Below are positions 51,070 to 59,531 of a stretch of 64,000 bases of DNA, in pieces; position 1 is the stretch's first letter; each line of letters opens with the position of its first letter. The DNA is from an uncultured Ulvibacter sp. (GTDB lineage Bacteria > Bacteroidota > Bacteroidia > Flavobacteriales > Flavobacteriaceae). The stretch spans positions 36,568 through 100,567 of the forward strand of contig CALIAF010000028.1 in assembly GCA_938041335.1 (NCBI GenBank). Direction: 5' to 3'. The notes beneath the pieces were generated by a model that did not search any database, was not told the origin of the DNA, and saw only the letters and a program-made list of their open reading frames with translations. Both the position numbers and the translations under genes were made by a program.

Positions 51070-52515
51070 ATGAAAAAGTTTCTCCTTTTAGGTGTTTTTA
51101 CAATCACGGTATTTGCTGCCAATGCGCAAGCGAAAAAATGGACATTGCAGGAATGCGTGGTCTATGCTTTAGAAAATAATATTTCTGTAAAACAGAGTGA
51201 GCTAGATATAAAAAGCACAGAGCTCGAAGAATGGACTGCAAAAGCAGCTTTCTACCCAACATTAAATTTAGGGGCGGGTGTTTCTGAAAGTACGGGTTTG
51301 AGTTTTAATCCTGTGACAAACAGCCCTCAGACTGCCACTACGCTTTCTGCAAATGGAAGTATTAACGTAGGCTATACTTTGTTTGATGGATTAAGGAATA
51401 TTAGACAAGTACAACGTGCCGAAATCTCGAAGCTTGCAAGTCAATATAGACTTGACAAAATGAAAGATGACATTGCGCTTTTTGTAGCCAATGCCTATTT
51501 ACAGATTTTACTAAACAAAGCGAACCTTAGCGCTGTGAATAGCCAAAACGCCGTTACTAAAGAGCAAATCGCAAGAACAGAACAATTAGTAGAAGCTGGC
51601 TCAATACCTCGAGGAGATTTACTAGAGGTGCAAGCTACAGATGCTACTGAATTACAACGTATTGCAATCGCAGAAAACGCGGTTGAAATATCTTTAATAA
51701 GTCTTGCGCAACTTTTACTAATTAAGGATTATCAAAATTTTGACATTGCAGATGATGATTATCAAATAGTATCTGAAGAGATTCTAGATACACCAGCAGC
51801 AACACTTATAGATAGCGCTAAAGAAAATAGACAAGAAATAAATATCGCTAAAGCTAATGTTGCATTAGCGGAGAAGGATATAGAAATTGCTAGAGGTGCT
51901 TTAATGCCAAGTGTATCAGCATTCTTTGGATATAGTACTAGATATGCAAATAACCCTTCGTTTACACAGAGCATTGACCCTGACAACCCAACAAGTATAC
52001 AGACAATTGGAGTCGTTCAAGAGACAGGGCAAACTGTTGTTGGAGAATTTCCTAATACTATTACAAGCCTCGCGGCCGCAGATCCTTTTATAGATCAATT
52101 ATATACTAATGATGGTATTGCGTATGGCTTGAGCTTAAATGTTCCCGTATTTAATGGATTTCAGGCTCGAGCTAATGTTAAAAGAAATGAGATTAACCTC
52201 TCCCGATCACGTTTGCAACTTGAGCAAACAGCATTAGACTTAGAATCTAATGTATATCAAGCAATTGTCGATGCAAAAGGTTCCAAAAAAGCGTATGAAG
52301 CTGCCTTAAAAGCAATAGAATCTCAAGAGTTGGCTTATCAATACGCAAAAGACCGATATGAAGTAGAGTTAATTAACGCTTTTGATTTTAGCCAGTCTAA
52401 ACTGCGTTATGACAATGCCAATATTGAAGTTAATAGAACGAAATACGATTACATTTTTAAACTCAAAGTATTGGAATTATACTTTGGTGTAGATCCAACC
52501 CAACTAAAATTCTAA
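51070..52515 (+). CDS. TolC-family outer membrane efflux protein
   Basis: 481 aa. Signal peptide ends at AANAQA. Two OEP repeats with long helices are visible: KKWTLQECVVYALENN opens the first, and GLSLNVPVFNGFQARANVKRNEINL opens the second. It supplies the outer-membrane channel for the tripartite pump. It lies between the two adaptor genes, three bases before the second. A small ACACTTT hairpin (51024-51040) lies in the gap before it. Confidence 0.93.
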   Translation: MKKFLLLGVFTITVFAANAQAKKWTLQECVVYALENNISVKQSELDIKSTELEEWTAKAAFYPTLNLGAGVSESTGLSFNPVTNSPQTATTLSANGSINVGYTLFDGLRNIRQVQRAEISKLASQYRLDKMKDDIALFVANAYLQILLNKANLSAVNSQNAVTKEQIARTEQLVEAGSIPRGDLLEVQATDATELQRIAIAENAVEISLISLAQLLLIKDYQNFDIADDDYQIVSEEILDTPAATLIDSAKENRQEINIAKANVALAEKDIEIARGALMPSVSAFFGYSTRYANNPSFTQSIDPDNPTSIQTIGVVQETGQTVVGEFPNTITSLAAADPFIDQLYTNDGIAYGLSLNVPVFNGFQARANVKRNEINLSRSRLQLEQTALDLESNVYQAIVDAKGSKKAYEAALKAIESQELAYQYAKDRYEVELINAFDFSQSKLRYDNANIEVNRTKYDYIFKLKVLELYFGVDPTQLKF

Positions 52516-52517
52516 CC

Positions 52518-53810
52518 ATGAAAAAAAAGACACTTATTTGGTTAATAATCATTTTTGCGATAATCATCGCAGCACTTCTTTATGGAAGTAAAGCAGGATG
52601 GTTTGGCAATAAAGAGGAAGGCAAAGTTGTAGAAATTACAGAAATAGCCCCACTAACCATTACAGAAACAGTTGCAGCAACTGGAAAAATACAACCTGAA
52701 ATAGAAGTTTCACTTTCCTCTGAAGTATCTGGAGAAGTCATTGAGTTACAGGTTAAAGAAGGCCAATTAGTTGAAAAAGGACAGTTACTTGTTAAGATCA
52801 ATCCAGATTTAATACAAGCACAAGTAAGCCAAAGCCAAGCAGGGCTATCTAATGTTCGCGCTCAGCTACAGAACGCAGAAGCAAGTTTAAAAAACGCAAA
52901 GGCTAACTACGATAGGAGTAAATCTTTGTATGACAAAGGAGTGATCTCTAGATCAGATTGGGATCGTTCTGTAGCAGATTTTGAAATGGCTCAGGCGAAT
53001 AAAACCTCAGCATATTATAATGTACAAAGTTCTTCTGCAAACGTAAAACAATCGCGCGACAACCTTAATAGAACAAAGGTTTATGCTCCAATGACTGGAA
53101 CGATATCTAAACTTTCTGTAGAATTAGGAGAACGCGTAGTGGGAACAGCTCAAATGGCAGGAACAGAAATTATTCGTGTTGCTAATCTAGACAACATGGA
53201 AGTTGAAGTTGATGTAAATGAAAATGATATTGTGAAGGTGGCCGTAGGTGACAGCACTATCGTTGAAGTTGATGCTTGGACTAAAAGAGAATTTAAAGGA
53301 TTAGTGACAGAAATTGCTAACTCAGCAGAGTCTACGCTTACCGCAGATCAAGTAACAAATTTTAAAGTTAAAGTCCGTATTATCCCAGAATCTTATAAAG
53401 ACTTAACTGATAACAAGCCAGAAAACTACTCTCCTTTTAGACCAGGCATGACAGCTACAGTAGATGTAATTACCAATAAAAAACAAAATATTATAGCTGT
53501 GCCTATTAGTGCTGTTGTTATTAAAACAGACACCTCTTCTGCAAAAAAATCATACAAGAAGAAGGAAGTAATTACCGCAGACACAGAAAAGTTTGAATGC
53601 GTATTTGTTGTACACGACGGAAAAGCTAAACTACGTGTAGTAGAGACTGGCATACAAGATGACACAAATATAGAAATACGTTCTGGTTTAAAAGAAGGAG
53701 ATCAAGTGATTACTGGACCCTATACTTTAGTCACAAAAACTTTAAAACCGGGTGACAAAATTTCGTCTGAAGATAAGGACAAGGACGAAAAAGAAGACAC
53801 AGAAGACTAA
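52518..53810 (+). CDS. Periplasmic adaptor (HlyD/MacA-like membrane fusion protein) 2
   Basis: 430 aa. N-terminal anchor helix (LIWLIIIFAIIIAALLYGSK), lipoyl domain halves (AATGKIQPEIEVSLSSEVSGEVIEL and TKVYAPMTGTISKLSVELGERV), a coiled coil (SQSQAGLSNVRAQLQNAEASLKNAKANYDRSKSLYDKGVISRSDWD), then MP domain and a Lys/Asp/Glu-rich end (KDKDEKEDTED). Paralogue of the adaptor at 49842. Its stop overlaps the tsaB start in TAATG. Confidence 0.93.
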   Translation: MKKKTLIWLIIIFAIIIAALLYGSKAGWFGNKEEGKVVEITEIAPLTITETVAATGKIQPEIEVSLSSEVSGEVIELQVKEGQLVEKGQLLVKINPDLIQAQVSQSQAGLSNVRAQLQNAEASLKNAKANYDRSKSLYDKGVISRSDWDRSVADFEMAQANKTSAYYNVQSSSANVKQSRDNLNRTKVYAPMTGTISKLSVELGERVVGTAQMAGTEIIRVANLDNMEVEVDVNENDIVKVAVGDSTIVEVDAWTKREFKGLVTEIANSAESTLTADQVTNFKVKVRIIPESYKDLTDNKPENYSPFRPGMTATVDVITNKKQNIIAVPISAVVIKTDTSSAKKSYKKKEVITADTEKFECVFVVHDGKAKLRVVETGIQDDTNIEIRSGLKEGDQVITGPYTLVTKTLKPGDKISSEDKDKDEKEDTED

Positions 53811-54466
53811 TGGGGCTTATACTTTGCTTAGAGACAGCCACTAAAAATTGCTCAGTATCGCTTTCAGAACATGGAAGCGTTATTGCTTTTAAAGAAATCA
53901 CAACGGAAGGATACTCTCATGCAGAGAATTTGCACGTCTTTATAGAAACTGTACTGCATGAGGCTTCAAAAGAGCTGCAAGATCTAGATGCCATTGCTGT
54001 GAGTAAAGGACCTGGTTCTTATACAGGATTACGCATTGGTGTCTCTACTGCAAAAGGTCTTTGCTATTCATTAGACATACCATTAATTTCATTAGAAACT
54101 CTTGATATCTTGGCACAACAAGTGAAAGATGACACGGCTATTATACCTATGCTAGATGCTAGACGCATGGAGGTGTATAGCGCCATTTATAACCGGCAGA
54201 AAGAAAGAATACGCGACACTGAAGCTCAAATACTAGAAGAACATTCATTTTCACAGCACCTTTCAGAAGGAAAAACAACCTTTATTGGAGACGGAGTAGC
54301 GAAGTTTAAGGAAATTTGCACTCACATCCATGCGATATTCATTACAGATGCATTGCCATCTGCTAAAGACATGGGTAAACTAGCAGAAATTAAGCACAAA
54401 AAAAACGACATCGAGGATGTCGCTTATTTTGAACCATATTATCTAAAAGACTTTAAAGTAGGCTAA
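53810..54466 (+). CDS. tsaB: tRNA threonylcarbamoyladenosine biosynthesis protein TsaB
   Basis: 218 aa ASKHA-fold partner of TsaD in the t6A37 tRNA modification. N-terminal motif LCLETATKNCSVSL, and VSKGPGSYTGLRIGVSTAKGL in the dimer helix. Length is normal. It is coupled by TAATG to the adaptor gene, an association that may be neutral. Convergent with the next gene with a two-base gap. Confidence 0.95.
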   Translation: MGLILCLETATKNCSVSLSEHGSVIAFKEITTEGYSHAENLHVFIETVLHEASKELQDLDAIAVSKGPGSYTGLRIGVSTAKGLCYSLDIPLISLETLDILAQQVKDDTAIIPMLDARRMEVYSAIYNRQKERIRDTEAQILEEHSFSQHLSEGKTTFIGDGVAKFKEICTHIHAIFITDALPSAKDMGKLAEIKHKKNDIEDVAYFEPYYLKDFKVG

Positions 54467-54468
54467 TA

Positions 54469-55170
54469 TTAAAGACTGTAATAGTGTAAAACCAATTTTG
54501 ATAAATCGTTTTCATCGTCAACATCTAATTTATTTATCTTCAAATATTTTTTCATTTCCTTTTCTTTGCTTCCAAAAGCTTCTAAAATCTTACGCTTACC
54601 TTGTGGTAATTCGGTAAAAGAAGCATTCATATCTACCATAAAATAAGTGATTTCGCTCACAAAACGTGCAGGTTTATCTACGGTATAAGTATCTGTCCCT
54701 TTAGTTCCTTCTACATAGGTAATTCTATTTCTTTTATAAAGACTTGCATCTTTGTTTTCAGAAATGAGTTTTAAATAACCCCCTTTTCCCGGCACCGTAC
54801 CCTGAGGAAAAAACACATAGTTATCTGCCCCTATCTCTACAATTGCACCTGGATCTTTTAAAAGAATACCTGTAGGTTCTTTTTTACCATCTGTTGTTGT
54901 CTGAATGTGATCAGAGTATGCGTTAAAACGCATGAGTACATTGTCCATTATTTTTTTATCATCCTTATAAACGTTACCTGGCAAGAAAACTCCTCCATTT
55001 ACATATGGAGAACCTTTAATTTGATCCAGCTCTTCTTGACTCATAAAACCTCCTCGATCGAGTTCGCTATTTAGTTGTACCGCATTATAATCGCTAAAAT
55101 TTCTAACTTGCGCATTGGCAATTGATACGGCAAAAAATGCAACCGCTAACATATATTCTTGTAGTCTCAT
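54469..55170 (-). CDS. Secreted protein of unknown function
   Basis: 233 aa. Signal peptide residues 1-20 (MLAVAFFAVSIANAQ). Residues 40-190 are beta-rich (YVNGGVFLPGNVYKDDKKIMDNVLMRFNAYSD; FFPQGTVPGKGGYLKLISEN). A charged helical end has KRKILEAFGSKEKEMKKYLKINKLDVDDENDLSKLVLHYYSL (shown only in part: KYLKINKLDVDDE). I do not recognise the family. The C-terminal helix resembles those of small flavobacterial surface proteins. It is 14 bases downstream of the MscS gene and probably co-transcribed with it. Confidence 0.72.
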   Translation of the reverse strand: MRLQEYMLAVAFFAVSIANAQVRNFSDYNAVQLNSELDRGGFMSQEELDQIKGSPYVNGGVFLPGNVYKDDKKIMDNVLMRFNAYSDHIQTTTDGKKEPTGILLKDPGAIVEIGADNYVFFPQGTVPGKGGYLKLISENKDASLYKRNRITYVEGTKGTDTYTVDKPARFVSEITYFMVDMNASFTELPQGKRKILEAFGSKEKEMKKYLKINKLDVDDENDLSKLVLHYYSL

Positions 55171-55184
55171 AATGTTTAATTTAA

Positions 55185-56057
55185 TTAGTTATTTTTTATT
55201 AAATGAACCTCTCTTTGCGGAAACGGAATACGAATTCCAGCTTCTTCTAGACGGGCCTTAGCTTCTTCAATAGTGTGAAATTTTACATTTAAAAAATCTT
55301 CATTTTTAGTCCAGTACCGTACCGTAAGATTTATTGCGCTTTCTGCCAGCTCATTCACTCCAATTACAGGTGCTTGTCCTTCACCACTTAGTATCAAATT
55401 TTGTTCCAAAAGCAACTCAAGAAGAATGTTTTTTGCCTTTTTAATATCGCTATCATAACCAATACTTATAATTAAATTCTCCCTACGTTTTCCTTCTTCT
55501 GTATAGTTAACGATCGTCTCATTAGATAACTTTCCATTTGGCAAAACTGCCAGTTGATTCCCGAAAGTTAATAATTTTGTTGAAATTATCGAAATTTCTT
55601 TCACCGTCCCTTCAACACCTTGTGCTTTAATAAAATGTCCCACCTTAAAAGGTTTAAACAACAAAATAAGAACACCACCTGCAAAGTTTGCCAAAGAACC
55701 CTGTAAGGCAAATCCAATTGCCAAACCAGCTGCCCCAATGATAGCTACAAATGAAGACGTCTGTATTCCTAATTGAGCAACTACAGTTATAAAAAGAATG
55801 ATTTTTAATATGGCTCCAATTAAATCTACTAAAAACTTTTGCAACGAGGTATCTAGATCTCTAGCAAGAAACACCTTTTTTGCTAGCTTAACGATAAGCT
55901 TAATAAACCACCATCCTAATACAAGAATTAATAATGCTGCAACAATATCTGGAAAATAATCAATTAATTTCTGACCATACTTGTTGATATAATAATCAAG
56001 GTCCTTAAATTTCTCTAGAATATGCTGAGACTCTTTTACTACTGTTTCTTTTTGCAT
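55185..56057 (-). CDS. Small-conductance mechanosensitive channel (MscS family)
   Basis: 290 aa. Three membrane helices: residues about 31-55 (IVAALLILVLGWWFIKLIV), 75-95, and the pore helix 100-130 (IGAAGLAIGFALQGSLANFAGGVLILLF), with the Gly/Ala packing pattern of MscS TM3. The cytosolic vestibule follows (FKVGHFIKAQGVEGTVKEISIISTKLLTF). Releases solutes on osmotic downshock. It starts one base downstream of the DUF255 stop, so is probably in the same transcript. Confidence 0.94.
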   Translation of the reverse strand: MQKETVVKESQHILEKFKDLDYYINKYGQKLIDYFPDIVAALLILVLGWWFIKLIVKLAKKVFLARDLDTSLQKFLVDLIGAILKIILFITVVAQLGIQTSSFVAIIGAAGLAIGFALQGSLANFAGGVLILLFKPFKVGHFIKAQGVEGTVKEISIISTKLLTFGNQLAVLPNGKLSNETIVNYTEEGKRRENLIISIGYDSDIKKAKNILLELLLEQNLILSGEGQAPVIGVNELAESAINLTVRYWTKNEDFLNVKFHTIEEAKARLEEAGIRIPFPQREVHLIKNN

Positions 56058-56058
56058 T

Positions 56059-58164
56059 TTATTTTATTAATGTCAAAGCCTGTTCTATTTCCGAAACCGG
56101 CAACTTACACGTATAATTCTGACAAACAAAAATGAGTGTCTCGTTTTCAATATATCTATTAGCAAGTAGAGGTAAGGAGTCATTCTTTGCACTTGACGCC
56201 ACCATAGTATTGGGTAAATAATTTGCTCTAAATTTTAAGGATTTATCTTTGGCATCATCACCCACAATGGCTACCTCATAAAAAGGGTTGCGATAATTCT
56301 CTAGCAATCCTAACCAATTAGAATAACTGCTTGGATATCTTGAAACTTCTGGTAGTATATTTTTGAGCATTTGCTTTGCCGTATTTCTAAAATTCTCCTC
56401 GTCAAAATGATGCCCTAAAACAAATAAATTATTTGCCATTATAGAGTTAGAAGAGGCAATCACATTGTCACGATACTCTATTGACCTTGTAACAAGTTCT
56501 GGGTCTTCTACAGAGGTAAAAAAGAACATCCCACTTTCTTGATCATAAAATTTCTTAAAACTATAATCTGCCAGCTCTTTTGCACTCCATAACCACTTAG
56601 TATCTGCGGTAACCTCGTACAATGATAAAAATCCAGAAATTACTGTTGCATAATCTTCAAGATATCCATTAATCGTACTTTTCCCCTCCTTATAATTGTG
56701 GTATAAAGATCCATCTTGCTTGAGTTGTTTCTCTGTAATAAATTGGGCATTTTTAATAGCTGCTTTAAGATATTCAGGATTTCCCAATGCTGTGTATGCA
56801 TCTACATAGCCTTTTAGCATTAATCCATTCCAAGAGGTAAGTGTCTTGTCATCTAGTCTTGGCTTTGCTCTTAGACTTCTATATTCTTTTAAGGTTGATC
56901 TCCAGATTTCTTTTTTACCTTTTAGTACTTCGGCATTAAGGCCAAACTCTTTTGCAAAACTAACGTCATCGTTATCTCTAATTAACACGTATTTTCCGTC
57001 CTCCCATTTTCCGAAGTTATTTACGTTATAATACGCAGCGAATATGTCAAAATCTACTCCTATTTGATCTTTTAATTCTTGTTCTGTATACACATAATAC
57101 GCCCCTTCTTCTAACTCACCATTCTTTGTAAGACTATCTGCATCTAGCGAAGAATAAAAAGCACCTTCTGAGGTTGTCATTTCTTCTGCGATATAAACCA
57201 GGGTTTCTTCTATCACCTCTTTATACAATTCATTTTTTGTCAACTTATAGGCCTTACTGTAAAGACTTACCAATTGTGCATTATCATAAAGCATTTTTTC
57301 AAAATGGGGTATGTGCCATTTCTCATCTACGCTATATCTAGAAAAACCACCGCCCACTGCATCATAGAGACCTCCATAGGCCATTTGATCTAGTGTAAAA
57401 AGCACGTGTTCCTGCAAACTTGTTTCCTCATTTTGCACACCAGCCCTTAAAAGATACTCATAGTTAGAGGGCGTCATAAATTTAGGCGCTCCTTTAAATC
57501 CACCAAAACGCGTATCAAAATTAGCTTCCCACGTTTTTAGAATCTCTTTTAATGGATAGTTTTTCAAATCTACATCCTCTGTATTTAATGTTACTAGGTC
57601 CAGATTCTTTATCCCATCTTCCAGTTGCGCGGCAATTTCTGTTAGTTTTTCAGGAGTTTCTTCATTTAATTTCTGGATTCGTTCTAAAACTTGTATCCAA
57701 TCATCTTTTTTAAAGTACGTACCACCCCAAACCGGTCTACCATCTGGAAGTGTCACTACATTGAGCGGCCAGCCAGCGCTACCTGTCATTAATTGTACTG
57801 CGTTAATATAAATCTGGTCTACGTCTGGTCGCTCTTCTCTATCAACTTTAACAGAGATAAAATTAGCATTCATTGTTGCAGCTACAAGGCTATCTTCAAA
57901 ACTCTCATGCTCCATAACATGACACCAGTGACAGGCGGAGTACCCAATACTGATAATCATCAATTTATTTTCTTCTTTTGCCTTTGCTAAAGTCTCATCG
58001 TTCCAGGCACGCCAATCTACCGGATTGTGCGCATGCTGTAAAAGATAAGGGCTCGTCTCGTTTACTAAACTATTGGTATACAAATGCGTTTCTTTACTTT
58101 CCTGAGAAGACGTACAACCCATTAATAATAAAAGGGTTAGCGCCGGGAGTATAAATTTTTTCAT
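56059..58164 (-). CDS. DUF255/YyaL-like thioredoxin-domain lipoprotein
   Basis: 701 aa from ATG at 58164. Lipobox LLLLMGC, Cys17. N-terminal thioredoxin-fold domain with Cys78 and Cys81 in [16 protein letters not shown], and [14 protein letters not shown]. The larger C-terminal part is a six-hairpin-type toroid ([42 protein letters not shown]). Family members include the spermatogenesis-associated SPATA20; function is unclear, perhaps a glycosidase-like or redox role. The longer frame to 58197 extends past the promoter and is rejected. Confidence 0.9.
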   Translation of the reverse strand: MKKFILPALTLLLLMGCTSSQESKETHLYTNSLVNETSPYLLQHAHNPVDWRAWNDETLAKAKEENKLMIISIGYSACHWCHVMEHESFEDSLVAATMNANFISVKVDREERPDVDQIYINAVQLMTGSAGWPLNVVTLPDGRPVWGGTYFKKDDWIQVLERIQKLNEETPEKLTEIAAQLEDGIKNLDLVTLNTEDVDLKNYPLKEILKTWEANFDTRFGGFKGAPKFMTPSNYEYLLRAGVQNEETSLQEHVLFTLDQMAYGGLYDAVGGGFSRYSVDEKWHIPHFEKMLYDNAQLVSLYSKAYKLTKNELYKEVIEETLVYIAEEMTTSEGAFYSSLDADSLTKNGELEEGAYYVYTEQELKDQIGVDFDIFAAYYNVNNFGKWEDGKYVLIRDNDDVSFAKEFGLNAEVLKGKKEIWRSTLKEYRSLRAKPRLDDKTLTSWNGLMLKGYVDAYTALGNPEYLKAAIKNAQFITEKQLKQDGSLYHNYKEGKSTINGYLEDYATVISGFLSLYEVTADTKWLWSAKELADYSFKKFYDQESGMFFFTSVEDPELVTRSIEYRDNVIASSNSIMANNLFVLGHHFDEENFRNTAKQMLKNILPEVSRYPSSYSNWLGLLENYRNPFYEVAIVGDDAKDKSLKFRANYLPNTMVASSAKNDSLPLLANRYIENETLIFVCQNYTCKLPVSEIEQALTLIK

Positions 58165-58171
58165 AATAAAA

Positions 58172-58179
58172 CAAAAATA
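58172..58179 (-). promoter_or_regulatory. -7 box of the DUF255-mscS unit (TATTTTTG), overlapping the dodecin terminator
   Basis: Perfect TAnnTTTG on the minus strand, seven bases before the ATG at 58164. The same bases are the T-rich tail of the stem-loop that ends the dodecin transcript. Confidence 0.55.
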
Positions 58180-58205
58180 CGCTTCCGAAAATTTCAAAAG
58201 CGTAT
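58172..58205 (-). terminator. Rho-independent terminator of the dodecin gene
   Basis: Stem ATACGCTT and AAGCGTAT (58177-58184 and 58198-58205) with a 13-base loop; on the minus strand five T residues follow. Shares bases with the next promoter. Confidence 0.7.
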
Positions 58206-58223
58206 GAGAAAGTATTAGGTTTT

Positions 58224-58424
58224 TTATTTTACCTCAAATGTAATCTTGCAGTTTACACGGTATTCTGTTATTTTACCGTCTTCTACAACACATGTCTGCT
58301 CATTGACATAACACGACTTAATATTCTTTACGCTTCTTGACGCGTGTGTAACTGCATTTTGAGCAGCATCTTCCCATCCTTTATTAGAATTTGATAAAAC
58401 TTCAATTACTTTTAAAATTGCCAT
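58224..58424 (-). CDS. Dodecin-like flavin-binding protein
   Basis: 66 aa, the normal size for dodecins, which form hollow 12-mers that store riboflavin or FMN. The pattern [25 protein letters not shown] (first strand and helix) and the last strand [15 protein letters not shown] match. Trp17 sits at the position of the flavin-stacking aromatic. It is a single gene between nfu and the DUF255 gene, with its own terminator. Confidence 0.92.
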   Translation of the reverse strand: MAILKVIEVLSNSNKGWEDAAQNAVTHASRSVKNIKSCYVNEQTCVVEDGKITEYRVNCKITFEVK

Positions 58425-58536
58425 AACTTAGATTATTTATTGTTAATTATTTCTGAAACACTAAAATACAAATAATCTAGTGCTATTTTCTGAAAACTGA
58501 GTTAAAATCTAGTAATTATTAATATCACAATCTCAC

Positions 58537-59457
58537 TTAGCCATTAACTGCCTCAACGAGTTCTACCCTGCCCTGCATCATTTCTTTTAGCATCGTTTGG
58601 ATACCGTTTTTAAGGGTTACGGTAGCCGACGGGCAACCACTACAAGCCCCTTGCAAAATCACTTTAACTGTTTTTGTATCTGCATCAAAACTATCAAAAG
58701 CAATATGACCTCCATCACTTGCAACAGCTGGCTTAACATACTCATCAAGTATATCCATTATTTCGTTATCAATATCAGAATAGGTTTTCTCTGAAGTAGT
58801 GTCGGATGGCGATGCAACAGCTTTTTGCTCTTCTTTTAAAGTTTCAGAAAGCATTTCGTCTGTAAATATTTGTTTTCCATCTTCTATATAACTTCTAATA
58901 AACTCCCTCAATTGCATACTTATCTCATCCCATTCTGACACTTCATACTTCATTACAGAAACATAGTTACTGCTCATAAAGACTTCTTTAACAAAAGGGA
59001 AATTAAACAATGCCGCTGCTAATGGAGCATGCTTTGCATCATCAATATTCTTAAACTCGAACGTCCCTGTCACCAAAGGTTTATTCGCAACAAATTTTAA
59101 TACCGAAGGATTGGGCGTTGTCTCACCATATACCGTAACTGGTATCTTTTTTTTGTCTGCAGTTTCGTGCACCACAGGACTTCCACTTTCAATGTATTCT
59201 CCAATAGAGGCAGCAACTTCTTCTTGCACCATGTCCCAACTCACTATGTTATATTTCTCGATTGCTATAAAGTTTTGAGAAATATACACCGTTTTCACAA
59301 AAGGAAGATGAAACAATTGTTGCGCTATTGGGCTTTCTGCCGCTTCTTCGATGTTTTTAAACTCGTAACTTTTTGCCTGCGTAAGGAAAGAATTTGCAAC
59401 GAATTTTACAATATTTTCGTTATTTGTGGGTTGTATGATAATATTATGAGATTGCAT
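58537..59457 (-). CDS. NifU/Nfu-type iron-sulfur cluster carrier with two tandem Nfu_N domains
   Basis: 306 aa from ATG at 59457. Two similar N-terminal domains follow each other: residues about 8-95 (VKFVANSFLTQAKSYEFKN; PFVKTVYISQNF) and 105-195 (LKFVANKPLVTGTFEFKN; PFVKEVFMSSNY). The C-terminal NifU domain (about 225-300) has the CSGC motif in GACSGCPSATVTLKNG, which binds and passes a 4Fe-4S cluster. The longer frame starting at 59475 begins with the TTG of the promoter box. Confidence 0.93.
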   Translation of the reverse strand: MQSHNIIIQPTNNENIVKFVANSFLTQAKSYEFKNIEEAAESPIAQQLFHLPFVKTVYISQNFIAIEKYNIVSWDMVQEEVAASIGEYIESGSPVVHETADKKKIPVTVYGETTPNPSVLKFVANKPLVTGTFEFKNIDDAKHAPLAAALFNFPFVKEVFMSSNYVSVMKYEVSEWDEISMQLREFIRSYIEDGKQIFTDEMLSETLKEEQKAVASPSDTTSEKTYSDIDNEIMDILDEYVKPAVASDGGHIAFDSFDADTKTVKVILQGACSGCPSATVTLKNGIQTMLKEMMQGRVELVEAVNG

Positions 59458-59472
59458 GGGTCTAATTTTTGA

Positions 59473-59480
59473 CAAAAATA
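59473..59480 (-). promoter_or_regulatory. -7 box of nfu (TATTTTTG)
   Basis: Perfect TAnnTTTG on the minus strand, 15 bases before the ATG at 59457, divergent from the promoter at 59505. Confidence 0.6.
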
Positions 59481-59504
59481 GCGAAACAAAACCAATGTAT
59501 TCAA

Positions 59505-59512
59505 TATATTTG
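59505..59512 (+). promoter_or_regulatory. -7 box of the giant surface protein gene (TATATTTG)
   Basis: Perfect TAnnTTTG, 19 bases before the ATG at 59532. No TTG -33 element at the expected distance. Confidence 0.5.
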
Positions 59513-59531
59513 AGGCCTTAAGTGCTTGCTC

